Shown one piece after another: positions 13,283 to 22,569 of a stretch of 40,187 nt of DNA. Source of the stretch: an uncultured Bacilli bacterium. GTDB lineage: Bacteria; Bacillota_I; Bacilli_A; RF39; UBA660. The position numbers were made by a program, and so were the translations under genes. The notes under the pieces were generated by a model. The model had not been told where the DNA came from and searched no databases. It saw nothing but the letters and a program-made list of their open reading frames with translations. The stretch covers positions 1 through 40,187 of the forward strand of contig CAKOLH010000009.1 in the NCBI GenBank assembly GCA_934096105.1. The letters run 5' to 3'. Numbering within the stretch: the stretch's first letter is position 1; each line of letters opens with the position of its first letter.

Positions 13283-13648
13283 ATGGCTAAATTAACAAAA
13301 GAAGAATTTATAAATTCACTAAATGAAATGTCTATTCTTGAAATTAAAGAATTAGTAGATGCAATGAAGGAGGCATATGGTGTTGATCCATCAGCAGTTG
13401 CTGTAGCAGGACCTGCAGTAGCAGCTGTTGAAGAAGGACCAAGCAAAGTTAATGTTGTTTTAACTGCTGCTGGTGCTAACAAGATTGCTGTTATTAAATT
13501 AGTTAGAGATTTAACTGGTTTAGGATTAAAAGAAGCTAAAGACATTGCTGATAATGGTGGAAACGTTAAAGAAGGCATCGACAAAGAAGAAGCTGAAAAG
13601 ATTAAAGCTCAATTTGAAGAAGCTGGAGCTACTGTTGAACTTAAGTAG
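13283..13648 (+). CDS. rplL: 50S ribosomal protein L7/L12
   Basis: Multi-copy stalk protein (121 residues) that recruits translation factors. The N-terminal dimerisation helix (TKEEFINSLNEMSILEIKEL) is followed by an Ala/Pro/Val hinge and the C-terminal factor-binding domain (KVNVVLTAAGANKIAVIKLV, DLTGLGLKEAKDIAD, EEAEKIKAQFEEAGATVELK). AGGAAAGGAAGG precedes the ATG. A strong terminator follows, so the L10 operon ends here and does not run directly into rpoBC. Confidence 0.97.
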   Translation: MAKLTKEEFINSLNEMSILEIKELVDAMKEAYGVDPSAVAVAGPAVAAVEEGPSKVNVVLTAAGANKIAVIKLVRDLTGLGLKEAKDIADNGGNVKEGIDKEEAEKIKAQFEEAGATVELK

Positions 13649-13663
13649 TTTACATTGTATTTT

Positions 13664-13695
13664 AGAAACTGTCAAATGATGGTTTCTTTTTTTTT
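13664..13695 (+). terminator. rplJ-rplL terminator
   Basis: AGAAAC (13664-13669) pairs with GTTTCT (13682-13687), with an inner TCA/TGA pairing, followed by nine Ts. Confidence 0.85.
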
Positions 13696-13728
13696 ATTTG
13701 TGTTATAATTTGAGTAGGAGGATACGAT

Positions 13729-14349
13729 ATGGAAAAGAAAAATATGATTTTAATTGTTTTGGTTGTTATACTATGTTTATTAGTAGGAGGACTTACTGGT
13801 TACATTATAGGTAATAAAACTTTTGATAAGAATGTGGATGTTGATAATGGCAATAATAATGTCACTGATAATAATAAAGATAATAGTAGTGACAATATAG
13901 TTAATTATTCTTTTGGTGATGAAGTTATTATTTCTAAAATGTCTGCAGTTAAAGATTTTGTTCTTTATGAAGATACTACTGATCTTTCTAAATGGTATGT
14001 TTTGTCTGATAAAGATAATGTTGTTACTCTGTATAGTTCTGCTATTTGGGGAAAAAGTTATAAAATCGATAATAAAAAAGATTTGTTTAAAGAATATGGT
14101 GTTACGATTGAAGATATGAGAGGATTAGATGAAAAGGAATTGAAATTATTAGGTTGTAATGTAACTACTCTTACTTGTAGCAATGTACCTACTTGGGCTA
14201 AAAATAGTGTTACTTCGGTCGTAAGTGAAAAAAATGTTATTCTATTTAGTGAAGACAAATTAGAAACAATGCCTAACAATGGTGCTGCACTTGCATTAAT
14301 TAGACCAGTAATCATTATTACTAAAAGTAATTTAGAAGCTGCTAAATAG
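13729..14349 (+). CDS. membrane-anchored extracytoplasmic protein of unknown function
   Basis: 206 residues, not recognised. One N-terminal transmembrane segment (about 6-27, ILIVLVVILCLLVGGLTGYI) is followed by an Asn/Asp-rich linker (about 36-58). A folded outer domain follows (FGDEVIISKMSAVKDFVLYE, WYVLSDKDNVVTLYSS, LKLLGCNVTTLTCSNVPTWA, RPVIIITKSNL). Two cysteines (CNVTTLTC) could form a disulfide outside the cell. It has its own -10 (TATAAT, 13704-13709), an AGGAGG site 7 bases before the ATG, and its own terminator, so it is an independent unit inserted between rplL and ybxB, where most Firmicutes have no gene. Confidence 0.8.
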   Translation: MEKKNMILIVLVVILCLLVGGLTGYIIGNKTFDKNVDVDNGNNNVTDNNKDNSSDNIVNYSFGDEVIISKMSAVKDFVLYEDTTDLSKWYVLSDKDNVVTLYSSAIWGKSYKIDNKKDLFKEYGVTIEDMRGLDEKELKLLGCNVTTLTCSNVPTWAKNSVTSVVSEKNVILFSEDKLETMPNNGAALALIRPVIIITKSNLEAAK

Positions 14350-14360
14350 TAGTTTTTTTT
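14339..14360 (+). terminator. terminator after the 13729 membrane protein gene
   Basis: CTGCT (14339-14343) pairs with AGTAG (14348-14352, one G-U pair), followed by eight Ts. The stop codon is in the loop/stem. Confidence 0.65.
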
Positions 14361-14376
14361 CTTTTATATAATTTTT

Positions 14377-14429
14377 CGAGACTGAGACCTGGGCTCAGTC
14401 TCGCCTTACGAGACCTTAGGCTCGGAAGG
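14377..14429. repeat. twin abutting hairpin element, copy 3
   Basis: Hairpin A has perfect 10-base arms 14377-14386 and 14394-14403 (CGAGACTGAG/CTCAGTCTCG), loop ACCTGGG. Hairpin B has arms 14404-14412 and 14421-14429 (CCTTaCGAG/CTCGgAAGG, one A-G mismatch), loop ACCTTAGG. They abut directly. The motif GAGACCTTRGGCTC is shared with the pair at 2155. It is unusually GC-rich for this region. It lies between a terminator and the ybxB promoter. Confidence 0.75.
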
Positions 14430-14442
14430 ATATATAAAAATA

Positions 14443-14471
14443 TTGTAATTTTATAGTTATTTTATTATAAT
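14443..14471 (+). promoter_or_regulatory. ybxB promoter
   Basis: TTGTAA (14443-14448), 17 bases, TATAAT (14466-14471), just before the AAGGTGAG site and the ATG at 14490. Confidence 0.6.
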
Positions 14472-14489
14472 ATATCTAGAAGGTGAGTT

Positions 14490-15083
14490 ATGAGTCAGTA
14501 TTTTGATAATGATAATAATATTAAACATAATAAAAAAATAATAGAATTTTATTTTAATGATAAAAAATATAATCTATATAGTGATAATGGAGTATTTTCT
14601 AAAGATAAGTTTGATTATGGTACTAGATTATTACTTGATAGTATTGATATTTCTAAATTAAGTGGTAATGTTCTTGATTTGGGCTGCGGTATAGGTGTGG
14701 TTGGAATAATACTTGGTACAATTAATAAAAATATTAATATTGATATGATTGATATTAATGATAGAGCTTTATCTTTAGTAAGAGATAATTTAACTTTAAA
14801 TAAGGTTAAGGCTAATGTTTTTAGTAGTGATGTATATTCTAATGTAAATAAAAAATATGACTATATTATTACTAATCCTCCTATTAGGGCGGGTAAGGAA
14901 GTAGTAAGAAAGTTTTTACTTGGAGGATATGACTACTTAAATGATAATGGAATATTATATTTTGTCATGAGAAAAGATCACGGTGTTAAATCAATGATTA
15001 AAGAACTAGAAAATAAATATAATGTAACTATTATAAATAAAGATAAAGGCTTTTATATTGTATCTTTGACTAAACATCTATAG
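14490..15083 (+). CDS. ybxB: class I SAM-dependent methyltransferase (YbxB/RsmC-like)
   Basis: Putative 16S rRNA guanine methyltransferase of the RsmC-like (MTS domain) type, 197 residues, cytoplasmic. Seen: FYFNDKKYNLYSDNGVFSKD at the N-terminus (typical of the YbxB/YjjT group), the SAM motif NVLDLGCGIGVVGIIL, acidic strand DMIDINDRAL, and the catalytic-type motif YIITNPPIRAGKEV. It lies between rplL and rpoB exactly as ybxB does in Bacillus subtilis. It has its own promoter and terminator here. The exact base modified is inferred only from family. Confidence 0.88.
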   Translation: MSQYFDNDNNIKHNKKIIEFYFNDKKYNLYSDNGVFSKDKFDYGTRLLLDSIDISKLSGNVLDLGCGIGVVGIILGTINKNINIDMIDINDRALSLVRDNLTLNKVKANVFSSDVYSNVNKKYDYIITNPPIRAGKEVVRKFLLGGYDYLNDNGILYFVMRKDHGVKSMIKELENKYNVTIINKDKGFYIVSLTKHL

Positions 15084-15100
15084 TATAGTAGATGTTTTTT
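15074..15100 (+). terminator. ybxB terminator
   Basis: ACATCTA (15074-15080) pairs with TAGATGT (15089-15095), followed by a T-run. The stop codon is within the loop region. Confidence 0.75.
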
Positions 15101-15161
15101 CTATTTTTATATAAAAATAATAAAAATTGGTAAAAAAAATAAAAAAGTGTTTCTAAAGTTA

Positions 15162-15190
15162 TTGACTTATTTGTTAAATGCTGATAAACT
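15162..15190 (+). promoter_or_regulatory. rpoBC promoter
   Basis: TTGACT (15162-15167), 17 bases, TAAACT (15185-15190), giving a leader of about 65 bases before the rpoB ATG. Confidence 0.6.
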
Positions 15191-15261
15191 TATAAATTGG
15201 TAACACATCTTTTAATGTGGCTGATTTTATAAAAAATCTAGGTATTGGGGTGAAAAAATTA

Positions 15262-18200
15262 ATGGCTTATAAGTTAAAACAAAGCGGAGATTATAGAAAA
15301 AGAAGAAACTTTTCTATGATCAAAAATTCACTAGCAATTAGTGATTTATTAGAAGTGCAGACTGCTTCATACAAGTGGTTCACTACGGAAGGGGTTAAAG
15401 AGGTTTTTGAAACATTTTCACCAATTGAAAGTTTCTCTGGTAGTTTATCTTTAGAATTTGGTGAATATGAATTCGGTACTCCAAGATATTCAATTAAAGA
15501 ATGCAAAGATAGACAGATTACTTATGCTGCTCCTCTTAAAGTTCAAACTAGACTATTTAATAATGAGACTGGTGAAGTTAAAGAACAAGAAATATTCTTA
15601 GGCGATATGCCACTTATGACTGAAGCTGGTACATTTATTATTAATGGTGCTGAGAGAGTTGTTGTATCACAACTTGTTAGATCTCCTAGTGTATACTTTT
15701 CTAAAGAGATAGATAAGAATGGTAAACCTGTTTTTGCATCTAAAGTTATTCCATCAAGAGGTACTTGGTTAGAGTATGAAACTGATGCTAAAGATGTTAT
15801 CTATGTAAGAATAGATAGAAATAGAAAGGTACCTATGACTACTCTTTTAAGAGCAGTTGGATTATCTTCTAATGACGATATATTATCTTTATTTGATAAT
15901 GATGTATATCTTAAGAATACTATTGAAAAAGATTCTACACATGATACTGATGAAGCTCTTATTGAAATATATGAGAAGTTAAGACCAGGTGAGCCTACTA
16001 CTCTTGATAGTTCAAAGAACCAATTAATTACTAGATTCTTTGATGACTTTCATTATGATTTAGCAAGAGTTGGTAGATATAAATTTAATAAAAAATTAAA
16101 TGTTAAAGATAGACTACTTGGAAATAGACTTGCTGAAGATATTATAGTAGATGGTGAAGTTAAAATTGCTAAGGATACTTTAGTTACTAAAGAAGTATTA
16201 GAGGAGTTATCTACATACTTAGATAATGGCTATGGTATTACTGAGTGCAAGGTTAATGAAGATTTAACTATTAATGCAAGTGTAGAAGAACATAATAAGA
16301 TTCAAGTTATTAAGGTTTATTCTAATGTTGATGACAAGAAGATTGTTCATGTCATTGGTAATGATCCTAACTGTGAACTTAAGAATTTGACTATTGCTGA
16401 TTTATATGCCACTGTTAGTTATTATTTAAATTTAAATGATGGTATTGGTGACATAGATGAAATAGACCACTTAGGTAACAGAAGAGTTAAACAAGTAGGA
16501 GAATTATTACAAAATCAATTCAAGATTGGTTTTAGTAGAATGGAAAGAGTTATTAGAGAGAGAATGACTACTCAAGATATTGAGACTGTTACTCCTAAAA
16601 CTTTAATTAACATTAGACCTGTTACTGCTGTTATCAAGGAATTCTTTGGTAGTAGCCAGTTATCTCAATTTATGGATCAAACTAATCCAATTGCAGAACT
16701 TACTCATAAGAGAAGATTATCTGCTTTAGGACCTGGTGGATTATCTAGAGATAGAGCAGGTACTGAGGTAAGAGATGTTAACTCATCTCACTATGGTAGA
16801 ATTTGTCCTATCGAGTCTCCAGAAGGAGCTAACATTGGACTTATTACATCACTAGCTAGTTATGCTAGAATTAATGATTATGGATTTATTCAAACTCCAT
16901 ATAGAAAAGTAGTTGATAGTAAACTTACTGATGAGATAGTTTATTTAACTGCTGATGAAGAAGAGGATTATTATATATCTCAAGCTACTGTTAATACTGA
17001 TGATGATGGTAAAATTACTGATAGTATAGTAGCAGGTAGATATAAGGGAGAAAATGTTTTAGTTAGTCCTGATAAGGTTGACTATATTGACGTATCTCCT
17101 CAACAAGTAGTATCTGTAACTACAAGTTTAATACCTTTCCTAGAGCATGATGATGCTACCCGTGCGCTAATGGGTGCGAACATGCAAAGACAGGCTTTAC
17201 CTCTACTTAAGACAGAAGCTCCTTATGTAGGAACTGGTGCTGAATATATTGCTGCAAGAGATAGTGGCTCTGTAGTAGTTGCTAAGGCTGATGGTATTGT
17301 TAGTTATGCTGATGCTAAGAAGATTGTTGTTAAGAATGCTAAAGGTGAAGATGTTTATTATTTAGCTACTTTTGAAAGATCTAACCAAGGTGAAACATTT
17401 AATCATGTTCCTATAGTTAGAGAAGGCGATAAAGTTAAGAAAGGTCAAATAATAGCAGATGGTCCAAGTACTGATAAAGGTGAACTTGCACTTGGTAAGA
17501 ATGTAGTTGTTGCATTTACTACATTTAATGGTTATAACTATGAAGATGCTGTTATTATGAATGAAAGATTAGTAAAAGATGATGTTTATACTTCACTTCA
17601 TATTGAAGATTATGAATTACAATGTCGTGATACTAAATTAGGACCTGAAGAAATTACTAGAGATATTCCTAATGTTGGAGAAGAGGCTAGAAAGAATCTT
17701 GATGAGAATGGTATCGTTAGAATTGGTACTGAAGTTCATGAAGGAGATATTCTAGTAGGTAAAGTTACTCCTAAAGGAATGGCTGATTTAACTAGTGAAG
17801 AAAAACTTTTACATGCTATCTTTGGTGAAAAGACTAGAGAAGTTAGAAATTCATCACTTACTGTTCCACATGGTGGTGATGGTGTTGTTCACGATGTTAA
17901 AGTTTATACTAAAGAAGACAATGATGACTTACCTAGTGGTGTAAGTATGGTTGTTAGAGTATATATTATTCAAAAGAGAAAGATTCAAGTTGGAGATAAA
18001 ATGAGTGGTCGTCACGGAAATAAAGGTGTTATTTCACTTATACTTCCTAGTGAGGATATGCCATTCTTACCTGATGGTACTCCTGTTGATATTATGCTTA
18101 ACCCTCAGGGTGTTCCATCTCGTATGAATATTGGTCAGATACTTGAGTTACACTTAGGTATGGCTGGTAAAAAACTTGGTGTGCACTTTGCTACTCCAGT

Positions 18201-18873
18201 ACTTGATGGTGCTAAGGAAGAGGATATTGCTGCTGCTATGAAAGAAGCGGGTATGGATCCTGATGGTAAGACAGTTCTTTATGATGGTAGAACTGGTGAA
18301 GAATTTGATAGTAGAATATCTGTTGGTGTAATGTATATGATTAAGTTACATCACATGGTTGATGATAAATTACATGCTAGAGCAACTGGTCCTTACTCAC
18401 TAGTTACACAACAACCACTTGGTGGTAAAGCACAACTTGGTGGACAGAGATTTGGTGAAATGGAAGTTTGGGCACTTGAAGCTTATGGTGCTTCTCATGT
18501 ACTTCAAGAAATTCTTACTTATAAATCTGATGATGTTGTAGGTAGAGTTAAAGTATATGAAGCTTTAGTTAAAGGACAACCACTTCCTAAGCCTGGTATT
18601 CCTGAAGCATTTAGAGTTCTTATTAAAGAATTCCAAGCATTAGGACTTGATATTTCAGTTATTAATAATAATGATGATGAAGTATCATTTAGTGAACTTG
18701 AAAGAAAAGCTGATTTGGAAGATAATCCAATAGCAGAAGAAGTTCAAAATGAAAGATCATTTGATGATCTTGATGATGATAATGAAATCGATGATGATGA
18801 TTTTGATGAAGAAAATATTGATGATATAGATAGTGATATTGAAGATTCAATTGAGGAAGGAGATGATTTCTAA
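15262..18873 (+). CDS. rpoB: DNA-directed RNA polymerase subunit beta
   Basis: Catalytic-core subunit, 1203 residues. The rifampicin pocket is canonical (GSSQLSQFMDQTNPIAELTH, then KRRLSALGPGGLSRDRAG), as are SSHYGRICPIESPEGANIGL, FNGYNYEDAVIMNERLV, VGDKMSGRHGNKGVIS and the end block LGGKAQLGGQRFGEMEVWAL. The C-terminus carries a strongly acidic Asp/Glu tail (about the last 40 residues), seen in several Firmicutes and often variable. The ATG at 15262 (MAYKLKQSG) is 9 bases after GGGGTG; the in-frame GTG at 15217 is within the leader and is rejected. It overlaps rpoC by one base (TAATG). Confidence 0.96.
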   Translation: MAYKLKQSGDYRKRRNFSMIKNSLAISDLLEVQTASYKWFTTEGVKEVFETFSPIESFSGSLSLEFGEYEFGTPRYSIKECKDRQITYAAPLKVQTRLFNNETGEVKEQEIFLGDMPLMTEAGTFIINGAERVVVSQLVRSPSVYFSKEIDKNGKPVFASKVIPSRGTWLEYETDAKDVIYVRIDRNRKVPMTTLLRAVGLSSNDDILSLFDNDVYLKNTIEKDSTHDTDEALIEIYEKLRPGEPTTLDSSKNQLITRFFDDFHYDLARVGRYKFNKKLNVKDRLLGNRLAEDIIVDGEVKIAKDTLVTKEVLEELSTYLDNGYGITECKVNEDLTINASVEEHNKIQVIKVYSNVDDKKIVHVIGNDPNCELKNLTIADLYATVSYYLNLNDGIGDIDEIDHLGNRRVKQVGELLQNQFKIGFSRMERVIRERMTTQDIETVTPKTLINIRPVTAVIKEFFGSSQLSQFMDQTNPIAELTHKRRLSALGPGGLSRDRAGTEVRDVNSSHYGRICPIESPEGANIGLITSLASYARINDYGFIQTPYRKVVDSKLTDEIVYLTADEEEDYYISQATVNTDDDGKITDSIVAGRYKGENVLVSPDKVDYIDVSPQQVVSVTTSLIPFLEHDDATRALMGANMQRQALPLLKTEAPYVGTGAEYIAARDSGSVVVAKADGIVSYADAKKIVVKNAKGEDVYYLATFERSNQGETFNHVPIVREGDKVKKGQIIADGPSTDKGELALGKNVVVAFTTFNGYNYEDAVIMNERLVKDDVYTSLHIEDYELQCRDTKLGPEEITRDIPNVGEEARKNLDENGIVRIGTEVHEGDILVGKVTPKGMADLTSEEKLLHAIFGEKTREVRNSSLTVPHGGDGVVHDVKVYTKEDNDDLPSGVSMVVRVYIIQKRKIQVGDKMSGRHGNKGVISLILPSEDMPFLPDGTPVDIMLNPQGVPSRMNIGQILELHLGMAGKKLGVHFATPVLDGAKEEDIAAAMKEAGMDPDGKTVLYDGRTGEEFDSRISVGVMYMIKLHHMVDDKLHARATGPYSLVTQQPLGGKAQLGGQRFGEMEVWALEAYGASHVLQEILTYKSDDVVGRVKVYEALVKGQPLPKPGIPEAFRVLIKEFQALGLDISVINNNDDEVSFSELERKADLEDNPIAEEVQNERSFDDLDDDNEIDDDDFDEENIDDIDSDIEDSIEEGDDF

Positions 18874-21800
18874 TGTTAGAAGCTAATGATTTTAAGGCTC
18901 TTAAGATTGGAATTGCCTCACCTGAGAAGATTAGGTCTTGGTCATATGGTGAAGTATTGAAACCTGAGACTATTAATTACAGAACTTTAAAACCTGAAAG
19001 GGATGGATTATTCTGTGAAAAGATATTTGGACCTACTAGAGATTATGAATGTTCTTGTGGTAAGTATAAAAGACTTAGATATAAGAATATTGTCTGTGAT
19101 AGATGTGGAGTAGAAGTTACTAAATCTTCTGTTAGAAGAGAGAGAATGGGACATATTGAACTTGCTACTCCAGTAAGTCACATTTGGTATGTTAAGGGTG
19201 TTCCTTCATACATTGGACTTACTCTTGATATGTCTCCTAGAGACTTAGAGGAAGTTATATATTTCGTTTCTTATGTTGTACTTGATCCAGGAGCTACTAC
19301 TTTAATTAAGAAGCAAACTTTATCTGATAAAGAGTATAGAGCATATTATGAAAAATATGGTAATACTTTTAGAGTTGGTATGGGTGCTGAAGCTATTAAA
19401 GAGTTACTTTCTGAAGTTGATGTAAATAAGGAATTAGAAGAAATTCAAAAAGAATTAGATGGTGCTACTGGTCAGAAGAGAACTAGACTTGTTAAGAGAC
19501 TTGATGTTATTAATTCATTTGTTCAATCTGGTAATAAACCTGAATGGATGATTATTGAGGCTCTTCCTGTTATTCCACCTGAACTTAGACCAATGATACA
19601 ACTTGATGGTGGTAGATTTGCTACTAGTGACTTAAATGATTTATATAGAAGAGTTATTAATAGAAATAATAGACTTAAGAAATTAATGGAACTTGGTGCT
19701 CCTTCAATTATTGTTCAAAATGAAAAGAGAATGCTTCAAGAGGCTGTTGACTCACTATTTGATAATGGTAGAAGAGGTAGAAGTGTTACTGGAGCAGGTA
19801 ATAGAGCACTTAAGAGTTTAAGTTCTATGCTTAAGAGTAAACAAGGTAGATTTAGACAAAACTTACTTGGTAAGAGAGTTGACTATTCTGGTCGTAGTGT
19901 TATTGTTGTTGGACCTGATCTTAAGATGTATCAATGTGGTATTCCTAAGGAAATGGCACTTGAACTATTTAAACCTCATGTTATTCATGGCTTGACTGAG
20001 AAGGGTATTGCTAATAATATTAAGGCTGCGAAGAAGATGATTGATAATCAAGATCCTAAAGTATGGGATATTGTTGAAGATGTTATTAAAGAGCATCCTG
20101 TTATGCTTAACAGAGCTCCTACTTTACATAGACTTGGTATACAAGCATTTGAACCTAAGTTAATTAGTGGTAAAGCTATTAGACTTCATCCACTTGTATG
20201 TACTGCATTTAATGCTGACTTTGATGGTGACCAGATGGCTGTACACGTACCTTTAAGTGAAGAGGCTAAGGCTGAAGCTAGAATATTAATGCTTGGTTCT
20301 AATAATATTCTTTCTCCTAAAAATGGTGATCCTATTGTTACTCCGTCTCAAGATATGATATTAGGTAACTATTATATTACTATGGAGAAGGCTGGACTTC
20401 CTGGTGAAGGTAGAGTATTTAAGAATTCTAATGAGGCTTTAATGGCTTATCAAAGAAGAGAAATTAAACTTCAAACTAGAATTGCTATTCCTGTTAATTC
20501 ATTTAAGCATAAGGTATTCTTAGATAGTGTTAAGAATAAGTATTTAGTTACTACTCCAGGTAAGATTATATTTAATGAAATATTACCTGATTCATTCCCT
20601 TACTTATGTGAGTCTACTAGTGAGAATATTGAAGGATTTACTCCTAGTAAGTATTTTATTGATTATGGTGAGAATATTCCTGAAATAATTAGTAATATGC
20701 CACTTTCTACTCCATTTAATAAGGGAGCTTTAGAGAAGATTATTGCTCAAATGTTTAAGAGATATAAGACTACAGAAACTAGTATATTCCTTGATAAACT
20801 TAAGGATTTAGGATTTAAGTATTCTACATTCTCTGGTATTACAATTGCAGCATCTGATGTTGTTGTTAGTAAGAATAAACAAGCTGTTATTGAGAAATCT
20901 AATGAAGAAATTAAGAAAGTTAATAAACAGTTCCAAAGAGGACTTATTACTGATAGAGAAAGACTTGATCTTGTTATTGATATTTGGTCTAAGGCTAAAG
21001 AAGAAATTCAAGATGAATTACAAGGTTATGCTAAGAGTTATGTTGATAACCCAATATTCATAATGATGAACTCTAAGGCTAGAGGATCTATCTCTAACTT
21101 CGTACAGCTTGCTGGTATGAGAGGATTAATGGCTAAACCTAATGGTGAAACTATTGAGATTCCAATTCTATCTAACTTTAGTGAGGGTCTTTCAGTATCT
21201 GAATTCTTCCTATCTACACATAGTGCTAGAAAAGGTAGTGCAGATACAGCATTAAAGACTGCTGACTCTGGTTATATGACAAGAAGACTTGTTGATGTAG
21301 CACAAGATATTATTGTTAAAGAAGAGGATTGTGGTACTATTCAAGGTGTACTTGTTAGTGCATTTATGGATGATAAAGATGGTATTATTGAACCATTATA
21401 TGATAGAATATTAGGAAGATTTACTAATAAGAAAGTAATTAATCCTGAAACTAAAGAAGTAATTATTGATAAAAATGAATATATTACTGAGGCTATTGCT
21501 GATAAGATAATTAAGGCTGGTATTAAGGAAGTTGAAATTAGAACTGTACTTACTTGTAAGACTGACCATGGTGTTTGTCAACATTGTTATGGTAGAAATC
21601 TTGCTACTGGTAATATTGTTGAAATTGGTGAAGCTGTTGGTGTAATGGGAGCACAATCTATAGGTGAACCTGGTACTCAGCTTACCATGAGAACATTCCA
21701 TACTGGTGGTGTTGCTGGAGCCGATATTACACAAGGTCTTCCAAGAGTTGAAGAGTTATTTGAAGCTAGAATGCCTAAAGGTAAAGCTACTATATCTGAA

Positions 21801-22499
21801 ATTGGTGGTGTTATTACTAAGATTGAAGATGCTGGTGGTAAATTTAAGGTATATGTTAAGAATGATACTGAAACTAGAGAACATACTACTTTATATGGTG
21901 CTAAACTTAGAGTAGAAAAGGGAGATAAGGTTGAAGCTGGAGATAGGCTTACTGAAGGTTCTGTATCTCCTAAAGAGTTACTTGCGGTAACTGATCCTAA
22001 TACTGTTCAACAATATATATTAAAAGAAGTTCAAAAGGTATATAGATCACAGGGTGTTGATATTAACGATAAACACGTTGAGATTGTTGCTAGAAGAATG
22101 ATTTCTAAAGTTAGAATTATGGAAGCTGGAGATACTTTATTTGTACCTAGTACTACTGTTTCTCTACAAGAATTTACTAAGGGTAATAGAGATGTTATTA
22201 TTCAAGGTAAGAAACCTGCTATTGGACAGCCAATATTACTTGGTATTACTAAGGCAGCGTTAGAAACTGATTCATTCTTATCTTCTGCATCATTCCAAGA
22301 AACTACTAGAATATTAACTGAGGCTTCAGTTAAGGGTAAAGTAGATAAACTACAAGGATTAAAAGAAAATGTTATTATTGGTAAGTTAATCCCTGCGGGT
22401 ACTGGTGCTAAAGAATATATGGATGTTGGTTATTCATTAGAGAAAGAATTCTTTGATGAAGATGCTTCTGAAGTACTTGAAGAAGAATTTATGGATTAA
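18873..22499 (+). CDS. rpoC: DNA-directed RNA polymerase subunit beta'
   Basis: Active-site subunit, 1208 residues. The N-terminal zinc site (CSCGKYK, then CDRCGVEV) and the active-site loop NADFDGDQMAVH, which chelates the catalytic magnesium, are intact. Also seen: GKRVDYSGRSVIVVGPDL, LNRAPTLHRLGIQAFEP, the bridge/trigger region STHSARKGSADTALKTADSG, the second zinc site (CGTIQG, CKTDHGVCQHCYG) and MRTFHTGGVAGADITQGLPR. The order and length are those of a Firmicutes beta'. Translation is coupled to rpoB through TAATG. A long hairpin follows the stop. Confidence 0.97.
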   Translation: MLEANDFKALKIGIASPEKIRSWSYGEVLKPETINYRTLKPERDGLFCEKIFGPTRDYECSCGKYKRLRYKNIVCDRCGVEVTKSSVRRERMGHIELATPVSHIWYVKGVPSYIGLTLDMSPRDLEEVIYFVSYVVLDPGATTLIKKQTLSDKEYRAYYEKYGNTFRVGMGAEAIKELLSEVDVNKELEEIQKELDGATGQKRTRLVKRLDVINSFVQSGNKPEWMIIEALPVIPPELRPMIQLDGGRFATSDLNDLYRRVINRNNRLKKLMELGAPSIIVQNEKRMLQEAVDSLFDNGRRGRSVTGAGNRALKSLSSMLKSKQGRFRQNLLGKRVDYSGRSVIVVGPDLKMYQCGIPKEMALELFKPHVIHGLTEKGIANNIKAAKKMIDNQDPKVWDIVEDVIKEHPVMLNRAPTLHRLGIQAFEPKLISGKAIRLHPLVCTAFNADFDGDQMAVHVPLSEEAKAEARILMLGSNNILSPKNGDPIVTPSQDMILGNYYITMEKAGLPGEGRVFKNSNEALMAYQRREIKLQTRIAIPVNSFKHKVFLDSVKNKYLVTTPGKIIFNEILPDSFPYLCESTSENIEGFTPSKYFIDYGENIPEIISNMPLSTPFNKGALEKIIAQMFKRYKTTETSIFLDKLKDLGFKYSTFSGITIAASDVVVSKNKQAVIEKSNEEIKKVNKQFQRGLITDRERLDLVIDIWSKAKEEIQDELQGYAKSYVDNPIFIMMNSKARGSISNFVQLAGMRGLMAKPNGETIEIPILSNFSEGLSVSEFFLSTHSARKGSADTALKTADSGYMTRRLVDVAQDIIVKEEDCGTIQGVLVSAFMDDKDGIIEPLYDRILGRFTNKKVINPETKEVIIDKNEYITEAIADKIIKAGIKEVEIRTVLTCKTDHGVCQHCYGRNLATGNIVEIGEAVGVMGAQSIGEPGTQLTMRTFHTGGVAGADITQGLPRVEELFEARMPKGKATISEIGGVITKIEDAGGKFKVYVKNDTETREHTTLYGAKLRVEKGDKVEAGDRLTEGSVSPKELLAVTDPNTVQQYILKEVQKVYRSQGVDINDKHVEIVARRMISKVRIMEAGDTLFVPSTTVSLQEFTKGNRDVIIQGKKPAIGQPILLGITKAALETDSFLSSASFQETTRILTEASVKGKVDKLQGLKENVIIGKLIPAGTGAKEYMDVGYSLEKEFFDEDASEVLEEEFMD

Positions 22500-22510
22500 T
22501 AATAAAAAAG

Positions 22511-22547
22511 AATAGAAGTCGTGTTGATACATGGCTTCTATTTGTTT
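22511..22547 (+). terminator. hairpin after rpoC, probable terminator
   Basis: A 14-bp stem (22511-22524 with 22529-22542: AATAGAAGTCGTGT against ACATGGCTTCTATT, with G-U pairs) and loop TGAT. The trailing sequence TTTGTTTAA is a broken T-run, so termination may be partial and the next gene may be cotranscribed. Confidence 0.6.
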
Positions 22548-22569
22548 AATAAGGGAGAGATAATATAAT

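Noticed and set aside
21411..21734. Minus-strand ORF of 107 codons within rpoC
   Set aside because: Shadow of rpoC; composition is low-complexity Ser/Asn/Thr from the complementary strand.
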